Below the pieces are notes generated by a model, which was not told the origin of the DNA, ran no database searches, and saw only the letters and a program-made list of their open reading frames with translations. A program made the position numbers and the translations under genes. Below, one piece after another: positions 20,684 through 57,030 of a stretch of DNA of 64,000 bases (positions are counted from its first letter, which is position 1; the number at the start of each line of letters is the position of its first letter). The stretch lies in contig NC_135246.1 of assembly GCF_947623445.1 (NCBI RefSeq), forward strand, positions 11,453,856-11,517,855, read 5' to 3'. The DNA is from Clavelina lepadiformis. Its lineage: Eukaryota; Chordata; Ascidiacea; Aplousobranchia; Clavelinidae.

Positions 20684-23600
20684 CTTAAGTTCCAAAACAT
20701 GATAAAAACAATTATAAAAATTGCAGCAGCTGGTTACAATAGAGCTACTTGCAGTTGCTTCTCGCTTATATCTTAAAGCAGTCAAAACGAATTGAATTTA
20801 AAATTTTCAATAGAGGCTTGAATATTACTGATAGTACTAAAAATCATGCAAAACCAATGAAAAATTAAAACCAAATCAAATTTGTTGAGTGAAAACAAAC
20901 ATGCAACAACGTTAGCACAAATACAGAATCACTCTCGTAACAAGATTGATTGCAGCAAGAAATACACTAAGAAGTGAAAAAAGCATCCTGAAACAGTGGT
21001 CATCTAGAATAATGTGACTGCCGTCCATACCTCATTGTATGTAAACCTTCTTGAACATGAGAATATGGCACAAAGTCTTCATGTTATGGGAGACGACTTG
21101 TCAAAGGTCAAATGGAATAGTTTCCTATCTTATCAAATATCATAGCTTGGTAAAAAAATGTATCTAAACTTCACAAACCTGCTAAGGCTGCTACAGTGTT
21201 CACTGACAAATATTGAAATGTGGAGAAAATTGGAATGTTTATTTTAAAAGGTTTCATTTAAACGCTAAAAACGTTTGGACATTGGTAAAAATTTACAACT
21301 TTCAACAGAGTCTGCAAAATGAATTAGTGTGTACCTACAAACCTTACTATAAGTATATACAATCAAGAATTAAAGAGTACAAATAAAATTGTCAAAAACT
21401 ATTCCTAATGCACCAATTTTAATTCAGCAAAAAAGCATCTGCAACAATGCATTACTGCAAAGTACACAGTAATGCAAGACAAAACGGACGGAGTTTGAGA
21501 AGATGAACCAAATAATCTTTCTACCATTTCTTAACTTTATTATTTAAATTGCATAAAAAGGAATTAATTTGGCACTAAATTTTTATATGTTGAATAAGAT
21601 ATCAAAAAAAGACAGACATATAATCAGAAGCCTACATGCAAAGCCACAACTCAAACACACATCTTGCTATAATAGAGCACAATCCGCAGTGCAAATAAAA
21701 GCAATGAAAAGATTGAGATAAAGCAAACAAAAATACTTGAAAAAAAAAACTGAGTTGAAGTCTACAACTTTGAAAAACTGTCATGGTCCCTATAAACAAT
21801 GCTTAATGTTTGTTTAATTTCTTTTGCAACTACCGAATGCAGTAAATTCACTGTTTTCTAAGCATAGCAAGGTTTCATGTCCTCCGGTACAGCGAGGTTG
21901 CGTGCAACTTCCCAGGTGAAGGATTGGCCATGGCGGCCAAAATGACCATGTGTGCTTGTTTTTTGATAGATTGGGCTTTTGAGATTAAGTTCTCTGTAAT
22001 TTAACAAATCATGGCATTTGTTTTGGTCATCAGCGAAGCGCAAATGGTTCAATTTCAAATAACTTACTTTATAATAACACCTGGTCTTAGATCAAAGTTT
22101 GCCATTACAATGTCGTGCAGTTGTTGATTGCTATACTTGCTCGAGCCAAAACTGTTCACGTAATGTGCCATTGGTTCTGCAATTCCAATAGCGTAGGATA
22201 CCTATGTGGTGGAAATGATCACCCGTGATTAATTGCACAACAACCTTCCTTGTATCTCATCAAACAAGAAATGTATCACCTGAAATAGCGCTCGACGGCA
22301 AAGTCCGGCTTTCACAAGTGACTTAGCAACCCATCGAGCTGCATAGGCGGCTGAACGATCCACTTTAGATGGGTCCTTGCCTGAGAAGGCACCCCCACCA
22401 TGTGCACCCCAGCCACCATACGTGTCGACTATAATCTTACGACCAGTCAAACCAGCATCACCCTGAACGAGATTTAGCATTGCAGCAATGGAGCAAGACG
22501 TAGCAGCAGAATTTACTGAACAAATATGATGAGGACAAAGGGCCCCAAAATGTACATAAATCATTTCACCAAACTAGTCTACATTGCATTCACAATACCC
22601 TTTTTCACATTGTAAATTTATTTTGAGAAGAGGCAAGTCACCTATGTGTAAACACCACCAGCGCTAGAAATCTCTCACAATTAAATGATAATTAAAATAG
22701 ACGCCTATTCTTACACCTTGTGTACACAGTCGTCACCTAAGCCACATTGATAATAACGTCAGTGCCTTAAGTTACTCGGTTAATAATTGCCATAGAACAA
22801 ACGCCAAAACTTGAATTACCAAAAGTTAAAAATAGAACAGAGGTTGTAAATTTTTATATCTTATTCTTAATAGGTTATCAGCAATGTAAAATATTTGCAA
22901 CAACGCTTGTAGTATGTCTCTAGGTTAAAGGTGAGATGCCTGCTTTTTTCTCAATACAACATCTCAACAAGTCTGGTGCACTGCAAGTTTCGTTTCAAAA
23001 ATTACCAAAGCAGAAATTTACTGCAAACCCTGCATAGTTTTCTAGCAGTGGACAAAACAGTGAAAGCTTTATAAACTGCATTTACCCTGGTAGTCTGAAC
23101 TACACTTTGAAATAGCTACCGTTTTTGTATAAATGTAAAATCATATTTCCAATGGAGTATAATAGCACGGTCCAGTTAAATATGTTCATACATAATGCAG
23201 ATAGCACAGTTTTTGTTAGAGTCAACCCACTATAATAATGACATAGGTATTATTGTATGTTAATTCATTAAAAATATGACTGACATTACCATGCTGGCAT
23301 GCAGAACAACATACACAGTACAATGAGAACATGCAAAAGTATGAAAAACAAAAAAATATTGAAAATGTTAGTCATGATAAGTGATAACGCTACTCCGGTT
23401 TTAGTTGTTCTTGTAGTATAGCTAATAGCTATATAATAATGAGACACATACCATCGGTCCTCCAACAATAAAAGTTCCGGAAGGCTGAATGTGAAAAATG
23501 GTTTCATCATCTAAATACTTGGCGGGTACAACATGATGAACGACCTATATGAGAGTTCAAAAAGATGATAAATACATATATCTAAAAAAGGCTATGTAAA

Positions 23601-25219
23601 CAACCAATGAGTATTTTTCTACATCTATCAACCAAATACTACCATACCTTATCCATGATTTCTTTTCGCATGGTTTTAATATCAATGTTTTCACTGTGTT
23701 GTGTGGAAACGACAATAGTGTGTACTCTGATAGGAACAACGGCACCATGCTCCAAACGATGTTCAATGGTGACCTGATCAATGAAGCAAAAGTAAACAAA
23801 CATTCCTTGACACATGGACATGGCTTTCTAGTTGGATATGGTACACACCTGAGTCTTTGAATCGGGTCGCAGCCATGGTAGGGTGCCATCGCGACGAAGA
23901 TGTGAAAGACGAGAGTTGAGATGGTGGGCTAACATTACAGTGAGTGGCATGCATTCTTCTGTTTCATCAGTGGCATATCCGAACATCAGGCCCTGGTCAC
24001 CAGCACCGATATCTTCATCCTTCTTCCCAACGTGGACCGCTTCTGCAATTTCTGGGCTTTGCTGTTCAACAGCTATCAATACGTTGCAAGTTTTGCAATC
24101 AAATCCTGCAAACAAAAAGCAAATATGTTAAGTAGTGCTGTCAACAGGTTGATAACTGACACTTAGATCGGATTCTTGCATACCTTTGCTGGAATCGTCA
24201 TAACCAATGTGCTTAATCGTGTCCCTGATGACTTTTTGGTAATCGATGACTGCTTTCGAAGTAATTTCTCCACCAACCAAAACCATACCAGTTTTGGCAA
24301 AGGTTTCTATGAAATATAAACTTTATTTAACATTTGGCGTCAATGAATTAAAATGGCACTAACATGCAGAAGAATTGCTCTGTGAGCTTTCAGCAGCAAG
24401 CAATCCAAAACCATGTGACCGGTGCTGATATAAACTGATATGGGCTAGGTCATGAAAGCCAACCTGGGTAACGCGAAGGTGGCGCAAGGCCGCAGGGAAT
24501 TCATGAGTCATACTTTAAATTGTCTTAAACAGCTTATTAAGAAACAAACAATTTAGAAGTTGGGGGTAAATGATGAAAACTGCATTGAGGATTATGCATT
24601 ATTTTGGTGGAGTGGCAGTGTTAAGAATATCCGGGCTGCTTTCAGATTATTCATTTCTTGCAGAGAGTGCAGTCTTTCTGTATTACAGGTAATGATGTGT
24701 ACAGTGCATTTGTAACTTTGCCTTTAATGGCATGGGTGCAAGCTGTGCAACATTTGATGATTATATAAAGTGATTGTTGGTATGAAGCTTATTTCAGATA
24801 TTTTTTTAAGAACATAATGATAACAAAATCATATTTTCAAAATCATGTGGATAAGCAAGATGATTGTCTAAAAATGAGGGTGGGATACAATATATGATAA
24901 TGTTTCTTTTATTCAGTTTACCGCAAGCAACTTTTGCATCAGGATCAACTTTCAAGTGTGCGTCCAAGATGGCATCACTGACTTGATCACAAAGCTTGTC
25001 TGCAAAACATATGAATTATCGCCGAATTAAAAATTATCGTACTGTCTAGTATATACATTTATATAAAACACTTTTGAAATTTTTAGACGGTAACACTCTA
25101 TGGTAAATTGAACCATGTAACGTGACGTACAACTTACCTGGGTGACCTTCACCAACAGATTCAGATGTAAACAAAAAAGTTTCTTCGTCATGGCAAATTC
25201 CATTCATCTGATTTGACAT
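19786..25219 (-). CDS. MAT2A-like: S-adenosylmethionine synthetase with two alternative 3' exon triplets
   Basis: Makes S-adenosylmethionine from methionine and ATP, a cytosolic tetrameric enzyme. Shared exons 1-6: 25219-25138, 24999-24922, 24306-24184, 24105-23849, 23773-23648, 23544-23452 (253 codons). They carry the ATP-binding SVGEGHPDK, the [16 protein letters not shown] signature, PDSKTQV and the HTIV strand. Set A (22462-21858) gives a 403-aa protein and set B (20683-19786) a 415-aa protein; human MAT2A is 395. Both sets join exon 6 in phase. Residue Met precedes GDAGLTGRK where most relatives have Gln. The start ATG at 25219 gives MSNQMNG, resembling the vertebrate start. No second copy of exons 1-6 exists between the sets, so alternative splicing and polyadenylation is the simplest reading; an expressed B form is not proven. 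Confidence 0.95.
21858..22462 (-). CDS. SAM synthetase terminal exon set A (proximal)
   Basis: Exons 22462-22280, 22201-22068 and 21993-21858 encode about 150 residues. The first carries the catalytic GDAGLTGRK and GGGAFSGKD loops and [18 protein letters not shown]. The second starts [10 protein letters not shown] and ends [11 protein letters not shown]. The third ends in a TAG stop. The C-terminus departs from the family: [17 protein letters not shown] replaces the usual RDSFPWE-like segment, and the common KKLKY end is missing. GLCRRALFQ replaces the usual GLCRRVLVQ. All splice sites are GT-AG. Confidence 0.88.
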
Positions 25220-25269
25220 ATTTGCAGGTAAAATTTTATAAATAACAGGGAAGAATATACGAAATATTA

Positions 25270-26120
25270 CTGGTAAAACCCAAAACCTGATAAAACAAGG
25301 TCGATGAAATTCGAAATAGTAACTTTAATGAATACACTCATAGTGGAAAGTATGGCATTTGCAAGTACGAGGTTCATTAATGTGCACACCAACTTACAAT
25401 AAATAAACAAAGATAACTGAATGCTTAAACGCCAAATTATAATAAATAAACAGAGAATTGAGGCTTCAGTGCACACCATCAGGACAAAATTCGTGTTTTT
25501 GCACACTTGAGTTAGTTCAAAAACTGCCGTACTTTCCAGCTGCCATAGTGGAAAGTGTGGCAGCTGCATGAAGGATATTCATAAAAATGTACACTAAACT
25601 TTTTTAATTTTTTACACTAAATTATAATAAAAAAGGAAAATCTGGTTGTTTGAACGCCAACTTATAATAAATAAACAAATAATTGCGTCTTTAGTGCTCG
25701 TCTGTTGAGTACGGTATGGTATTTTTGAGATTTTGGTTGTACAAAAGCAAAATTCCAGTGTGCACTGCAACTCGTGGCTTATGGCTGTCCGTCACTTGTG
25801 CAGACAAGGTATTGGCCCCATACGATGGAAATTGAGGAAAAATCAGTGTTTCTCTTTAGAGATGTTGGTTTTAAAAAGTTATTTTGCAGTATAAATTGGA
25901 TAAAGTTGTGTCTCTTTTTTGTTGGAGACACCGGTTTGCCCTGGTGTGCAATGCCATTTCAGAAAAAAATTTCGGGTGCTGTGCTCTTGCCACACTCTGC
26001 AGTCTGGCTTTAGTTTAGTGCACACTATTGTACCAAAATTTGCACTCTGCAAGTACAATTTCTCGTGGAAAACTGTCGTACTTTGCAGTCTGAGTTGGGG
26101 TTATGCCTGAACCAAAGTTC
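25270..26120. repeat. Cluster of a dispersed repeat rich in GTGCAC motifs
   Basis: At least three internal copies of a unit containing CAATAAATAAACA-type sequence next to a GTGCACACC-type motif start near 25389, 25427 and 25655. Related sequence recurs at 55480-55560 and 55975-56170, including CATAGTGGAAAGTG and AGAATTAA-GCTTC-GTGCA. I do not recognise the family. No coding capacity is seen. Confidence 0.6.
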
Positions 26121-26454
26121 ACTTTTGGCAGTTTATCAATAAGCTTATCTGTTAAGCTATTCTTTCAGCAAAATCTTTTAATTTAGGGTCTCTTTACTTT
26201 TTAAACACTTTTGCAACTGCACAAATCAAACTAAGTTTTAAAGCAATTGTGTTTGACATTGTCATTATGACAGCGTAATAACAAGCTTGGCTTCGCACCA
26301 GATTGGAAAGTTTACTGTTTTATAGTCAGAAATTCCACAACAAAATGAAACAATAGTGATTATACACGCAATTAATTTTATAAATTGACTATTTCACCAT
26401 ATGCAATTAACATAGCCTGTTGTTAAAGGTACAAGGTTAGGGTATGCAAGAAGC

Positions 26455-26600
26455 CTGTTTAAGACTTTATTGGAGTTAGATTTACGTTAGATGGTGTATT
26501 CAGGTTACTATGTTATAAAATCTAAGTTAGGTTAAGATGAAACTGTGAAATCTAGCTTTAAACATACAATTTTTTCTGGTAAAATAGTGATAGCCTTGAT
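26455..26600. repeat. Dispersed repeat, copy 1 of 3
   Basis: It aligns with 63425-63605 over about 100 bp, sharing TATGTTATAA, AGTTAGGTTAA (CTTAGGTTAA in the other), GAAACTGTG and ATTTTTTC. A more diverged third copy lies at 60481-60660. The family is not recognised. Confidence 0.65.
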
Positions 26601-29600
26601 TTTAATCCCCTGCGCATTTAGCTAACTTTCCAATCTAGGCTTAGCATATAACAACAACTTAAATACTGTGATAGACTAACAATATCGCTAAATCATTATC
26701 GTTTGAACGGTGGTGCGCAAAAATAACTAAATTTTTATGCTTGTAAGTAATCATCTAGTATATTTTGTATGCAAACCACTACGGTAATGGTTTGACAATT
26801 CAAATTTCCCGCAACTAGCCAAGCGAACTACACCCATTAACTCCTACAACATGTGCAACTGAGGGGACTCCAAAGCGCATCGAAGATTTATATAACTACC
26901 AAAATGCAATCAGGCATAACATTAAAATTTTAAGTGTTTCCGTTAGGTTTCTCTTAAATATCAGTGATCAAACACATTGCAACCTCCCAGTTTGAATATT
27001 GTTATGCAAAAATATATCATTTTTCAATAAATACCGATCTGAGGTTTCATAGACAGTTGTTTTCTTGTGGTGAATCTTCTACTGCTTCGAAGCCTCTATA
27101 AAACTGTTAACGCGCTAAAAACGGAACATAAATAGGAGGAAAAATACCAACCTCTCAAATGCCGGAGCGCCCAAACTAGGTCTTTAACAGGCAGTTTCCG
27201 AGTTTCTTATTCGAGGACAGTCACGTAAAACTAGTCTCGACAGCGTTAACCAAGATTTTTATATAAGAGGTTTTGGCTACGCCATTGTTAGCAAACAATC
27301 TGTTAGCTATTAACATTTACTTCAGTTGTGTTAAAGTTTTAAGCCGTAAAGTAGGACTGGAAGGAAGCGGAATTAAGCTGCTTTTATTTTACACCAATCT
27401 GATCAATGCACATGTAAAGCTCAAGTTGCTGTCGTTATATAATGTTGAGGACTTCACAAACAGAGTAGAAAAAGATCCTGCTCAAAATCCAGGTCTTACG
27501 ATCTGCTTAGTCAATATTGATACAAACTCGAAATAAGCGTACCTGTTTGATAAAAGGTACGCTTTGTTTAATTTTTATTTGCGAACTTTCTTTTAAACCT
27601 GGAATCACAGAGAATTTAAACAAACGCTAAGAAAGAGGCTGTGGTTAGGTAAATAACTTTAATCGCTGCACCTTGCCGGCATTGCCGAACTTTCTGCTCT
27701 TGTTCGAATACTTGTGCAAGTTTGCTTTAAAACCGGAGTAAACTGGTTCAGACCAACTCATCATCATAAATCAACATAAGCTTTTATTAATTCCCGCTTA
27801 AGGTTAACCGTAGCCCACAAAATTTCTTAAAACTTTTCAAAACCTTTATGCTTCAATGTTTTTCCAAGCGCTTCGTATGTAAGTTACTCAAAGATAGGGG
27901 AACGGTAGTGGGAGGCCAAGCCCCCCCCCCCCCCCCCCATCACATTTTTATTGGAAAAGCCTAGCCCTTATACTTATCATAACCAAACGTGTTAAAAATT
28001 AGTGGGCCTACAGCATATCTTGACTGTCGAATTTTGGGTTACAATTCCTAGATCTTAACTGGGTCCACGCCCACTCACTTTGAAAATGATTCCGCCATTG
28101 CTGTTTATACCGTGTCATTCCTACTCACTGCAGGGGACAAACAAGGTGTTAAGCCACACACCAAAGCTTACAAAATTATTTCCTTATACTGTATTTTGGG
28201 GCGGAAAAATGCGAGAAAGCCTGTTTAGCGAACTTAAAATAGTTTACGCTGAAAATTGTTCGTTACTCAGTTACTTTGTAGACTCAACTGTGTCGTTTCC
28301 TTCAAAACCCGAAGGACTTTTGATAATTTTTCTTTTCAAAGTTATGAAAATATCCTTATTTACAGTAAAATGACATTTGTAATGAAGATCTTAACATACT
28401 AATTTATCTTATCACTCGGTTGTTCCATGTGCTCACAATGTTTTTACAATAGAGCTAACATGGACCTAGTAGGGGTTTACATAGGCCTAGCCTCAATATA
28501 ATCTTACTGTCTGCGGCAACCAAAAATGTAAGTTGTCAAAACGTACTATTCTTCGTAGTCACCTTGTGATTATATTAATTGTTAGATGTCTGCGCTTTGT
28601 CGCAACACACGCAGAGCGAAACGCCCCATGCATCAGCCAATAAACGATGAGAAAACGCTAAATTGTGCAGCACGTGTTTGGCCTACTCCAGAAAACACCC
28701 ACGTGCAGTACCTAACCCATCATCAACAAACACAGTCGTAGTTGCCTGATGCTTTTTTATTTTGTCTGTCTTTTCCACCACTTCTGGTAAGAATATTTTT
28801 TATTCAGGCAAACTAACTTGTGTTTTGGCAAAACAGATTTATCACCTTAGCCGCTGGCTAAAACGTAGTGGCTATGTAGCAAACGACAGACTTTTCTGTG
28901 TTTGCTTTGTCATTTATATGAACCACTATAGCTTACGCAACATTTCGTTAAGCATTAATTATTTAAGGTGGAAAAACAAGTACGCCACTTGTTTAAAGGA
29001 AAATTCCAACGACTAGAAATATTTACAATGAATTGGTATTTCGTCATTAACTGCACAACAATGTAGCTGGGTTGAAAGTCATAAATATAGTTCATGGTCT
29101 TAACTTGCTTCAGAATGTTAGCTGGACACATCAGCTGCACACTGAAGCAACAAATGCTCAATTCCTGCTATGCTTAGTTTCACAATCAGCATCAGCCGTA
29201 TTTTATCGCACAAACAAACTGACGGAGCAACGAAGAAGATCATGTTATGTACAAGGTTTGACAAAACGTAAGTTATCATCATCAAATGTAAACACAAGCG
29301 ACGCGAAAAGCATAACCAGGTGCAAGTCAAAAAACACAATGTCGTAACATATTTACAGTACAACCTTGAGCTGGTTCGTCATATACTTTTTGCGAATGTA
29401 TAAAATGTAAGTGCGCATCGATCAATGGGTATAACGGGCATTCGAAACGCAGAAGACCGAGTGGGAGCACTGAATTCGTATTCTTCGATTGGCAAGACGA
29501 TAACGGAAGATCACACCAAGCGACTCATTCAATTGTACAATGTAAAAAAGCGAGCAAGTGAGTTTGAGAAGTGAAGAGTTACGAAATGGACTTGTCATAT

Positions 29601-29801
29601 GTATAGCAGTAAATTACTTGGTAGACACCTTAGTTTCAGAAGTAGTTGCGGACTTCAAGTCGAAGGTAAAAAAGCGATCAAACGTTTGCACTATAATAGT
29701 GAATTTTTCCTTGCATGCACAGAATTGCAAATATGTAGTCTGCTGTGCAAAAACTGGCCAGTATTCGTAAAACAAAACGAATTAACTGCACAAACTCATT
29801 G

Positions 29802-53505
<23,704 letters not shown>

Positions 53506-54671
53506 ATTTCCGAAGTGTTTATACAATGCAGTAATCAGAAAACATCACATAAGAGGTTTATGTTATGTCAACACTGTTTCCGGCAAATGCCGTAACAACA
53601 ATCATTTTTTAATCAGAAATCACATAAAATTCAATTAGCACTTTCTTAAAATGCACTGAAAAAGATAAAAGTAGAACTTGGATGCTGTGATAAAATTTCA
53701 ACATACCATGCAAAATATAAAATCAATCAGAAACAAGCAAAAATGATGCTTATTAGCCATATAGTATTATATACTACCTGTCACTGGGCAAAGTTTAGGA
53801 TGCAACCGTATGAGTTTAAAAATATAATGTTAATCCAGTTTGTATAGTTTGTGTTAGCGTGACGCATGAGGATACCCTTCAACATTAAATAAACTGGCAA
53901 AATTGTTGCCGGAGGCAATTTTGGCGACAGTGTCAAAATTGCTGTCACTCTCACACATCAGCATAATTAAACCAATGAAGCATAAAAAATTCAAGTAGCT
54001 TAATAAGACATGAAATCCTAGTAGCACACCACAGAAACTTTAATACAATATACAATAAAACAGCCTATAATACAATAAAACAACAAACCAGTTTTATATT
54101 CATTTAACTACACTTGTCAATTTCTAAATAAGGCAGCAGACAGCAAGCCTCAAACATGCTTCATCACTGTTTTATTGATTCAAAAAATCTGACTTTTTAT
54201 CATATCCTATCATCATAGGGGACCAGAACCCCTCCAAGAAAAACTTCCAAGCAACTGAAAACTACAGTCAACTATGATCATAACACAACTCCACAACTAC
54301 AATTGTTAATAAGCAATAATGATCAGCATGTTATTTTTTAACAAGAGCAAAATAACATGTAAGATGCTACAAAAGTTACATGGACCTATTGTCTTACAGT
54401 ACATATCGAGCATCACACATACTTTCACCATATTAAGGACAAGGAGTACTTCGAACTGGGAATGCAAAAAGTAGTATCTAATAACACTACACAGATACCT
54501 TAAAAATAAAAATTATGTCGAATAAAAAAACAACTTAAAACTAATTCTCGTATATTCAGGAGCCCAAGCATTCTACATTGTATAAGATGATGCATAATAA
54601 AACTTTGTACAGCCACGTCAGTACATGATCACTTTACTGAAGCATTAGAAAGAGCTGTGAACTCTAACACT

Positions 54672-54862
54672 CAGTGGTTCCAATTTTTTTTGGCTTGTGG
54701 CACCCAACATTGCTTACCAATTTTTGATTTTGTTGTTTATAAACATGCCGGTAATCTGAATTTGGTTATTTAAAACTAAGCAAAATTATTTGTGATTAAA
54801 AGACTATGCTGCAAATCCCTTGTTTTGTCTGAAATCTCGCTGCACCCTAGTTGGGAAACAGT
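54672..54862. mobile_element. Fragment of a hAT-like MITE
   Basis: The left end CAGTGGTTCCAATTTTTTTT and right end CTAGTTGGGAAACAGTT resemble the CAGTGGTTC...GAACCACTG ends of hAT MITEs. The interior has TGGCACCC and GCACCCTAG. No target duplication is evident, so it is probably old and damaged. Confidence 0.5.
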
Positions 54863-55146
54863 TAAAGTTTTGGCTAAATGCCATTGTGAGCATAAGCGTA
54901 AACAAGCAGGTATGCCAGGAAGTTGGGGGATACCAGTACTTTAGACAAGCAAACCATAATAATTGTGTCTAGTAATGATCAAAAATAATCTAAAACTGAC
55001 AGTTCGTGCAAGTTGATTAGCCAAACATGCTTATTGTACTTTTTTCCGTATTGATACCAAAGATGAACTTTGAACCAGTGCCACTACCCTCAACGGTACA
55101 AAGTTGTTTCGTAAACACTGTTAACATAGTTGCGCACATGGTACAT

Positions 55147-55827
55147 CAGTGGTGGTCAGCAAAGAAATAGTTTAATTTCGTCTACTTTGGCTACTGACTG
55201 AAGTAGTTTTGTTCATGGGTACTTCCACTTTTACCTAAGTAGTTTTGAGGTCGAAGTAACATATTTGACTAGGTTTACCAAATGCTGAAGTAAAAAGTTG
55301 TCAGTGTTTTAGTTTGAAGATAATTTGCAGTATATAATTTTCATTTGCAATCACATCTGCACAAAGCGTTTATATTCAATCTACAACTTGATTTCCACGT
55401 AGTTGACGTAACAATGCTCTGATGAAGGACAAAAGTATGTCTCAAACTATTTAGCTTCATAAAATTATGCATTTTCCAGTTAGGTAGACCATAGTGGAAA
55501 GTGAGGACTCGATACATGCACACCACACTGCAGAATACTGGAGTATGTCATGTGAATAAGTGAGTTTTTGGTACAAAATAGCTTGCACACACCGATTTGG
55601 TTAAGATCGCTGCGCAAAAATTGGTACTAGGTGGCTATAATCCTTAAATCCAATCAAAAATTTGCGAACCTATTTTTAGACGGGTAATCGAAGTTAATCG
55701 ACGATAATCGGTAATCGAAGTTATTTAGGGTAATCTACGTTATGAGTTTTTTAGTAAATTAGAAAGTTCAAAATTACGAAAAATAAAAAGATTGATACGC
55801 AAAACCATATCGTCTTGCACACCGCTG
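55147..55827. mobile_element. Possible hAT-like element with nested repeats
   Basis: The left end CAGTGGTGGTCAGCAAAG and right end CGTCTTGCACACCGCTG are roughly inverted (CAG-T/C-GGTG). The interior has repeated TAATCGAAGTTA-type motifs at 55681-55740 and part of the GTGCAC-type repeat. No target duplication was found, so the boundaries are uncertain. Confidence 0.35.
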
Positions 55828-55899
55828 ATCTCATGAAAAATGGCGTAATCCTGGATTCTGCACATTGGCCTGCACACACACAAGATTCATCAATATGCA

Positions 55900-57030
55900 G
55901 ATGATGAATCATGTGCATGCAGGCAACTCACTTTTTGCCTTTATACCAATTCACAAGGAAAAGCTGGTTTTTTGAATAGAAATTTGTAATGAATAAATAA
56001 AGAATTAAAGCTTCGGTGCATGCCATTATGAGAAAATCTTGTCTTTGCACACACGATTTCTGGCTTATATTTATTTCACAACTTATACTTCCCAGTCGGG
56101 TATATGCAAGCCTGTCTGTATTTCGTGGCGGCTGCACACCAAAGATAAATTTCAAATAAACTTTTTGCACACTTGACTTCATATTATAAGACTTAATTTG
56201 GGAGCCAATTTTTTCGACAACAAATAATGTGTAATGCATTTCTTTATTTATTTATTCTAAATTGGCATGAAACCGAAAAAGTCCGGCATGCACATTGATG
56301 AATCTTGTTCAAGCAGGTGCTACACTTTCGACAATAAATAGTTATCAGCATTTGACTGATTAGGGATTCCTGGCTGGATGTGTCAAGGGTAAAAAGAGAG
56401 GAGTGCTTTTAATGAGAGCCAAGAGAGACTTAGAGATAAGACAGATAAATTGCGTATTTAGTTCAGTTGGGGTCACCATATCTCCCAGGTGATTTGTGGA
56501 AGCCTAGCTTCATAAAAATTTTAAGAAAGATAGAGGGAGAATTAATGCGCATGTCGGCAAGTGTGCGAAAAAAGAGCTTTTCAGCTTATATTTATTAGGT
56601 ATTACAGTTTTTGCACTGGATATTTAAAGTTCATTTTAGGCTTAAAAATCAGGTTTTCTGAAGTGAGTAAGTTTGATGTGATGAAACTTAAAAAGGAGCC
56701 TATTGTACGTAGAGACTTGAAATTAAAAGAATCGTGCTTACTACAATGTATGGAAAGTTACATTTTAGCACAGGGAGATTTAGACCAAAAAATAGGATCT
56801 ATCTTTTACGCCACACCAATGTTACCCTAATTAATTTCCACCGCAACTTGGCCTAATTATTAGTCTAATAAATGGAGCTGATTACCGAGATTGGAAGCTA
56901 TTCGCTGGCACTTATTTTGGCATACAATTTTAGTATGCTTGTGACGCAAGGCCAGAAAGGCTGAAACTGATATTTATGCTAGTGGTGTAACGATAAACGC
57001 ACCATAGATCTCCTAGACTGCAGAGTATGG
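55900..57030. repeat. Second patch of the GTGCAC-type dispersed repeat
   Basis: Around 55975-56170 the sequence repeats the order seen at 25427-25520: an AATAAATAAAGAATTAA-type stretch, GCTTC, GGTGCATGCCAT, then TTTGCACACACGA. Fragments recur at 55480-55560 (CATAGTGGAAAGTGAGGA) and 57010-57035 (CTGCAGAGTATGGCATG). It is unclassified. Confidence 0.55.

Larger units (their letters stand above)
25220..29801. other. Gene-free stretch between SAM synthetase and KAT6
   Basis: It must hold the SAM synthetase promoter and KAT6 3' flank, but I could not assign sites. It contains a dispersed-repeat patch (25270-26120), another repeat copy (26455-26600) and an 18-base poly-C run at 27921-27938. A 9-bp perfect hairpin (AAGCGTACC and its complement) is at 27535-27564. 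The 87-codon frame at 27273-27536 resembles nothing I know. Confidence 0.5.

Noticed and set aside
27273-27564. 87-codon frame followed by a 9-bp perfect hairpin, like a bacterial gene with terminator
   Set aside because: The surroundings are clearly eukaryotic, the protein matches nothing, and a single short hairpin is expected by chance.
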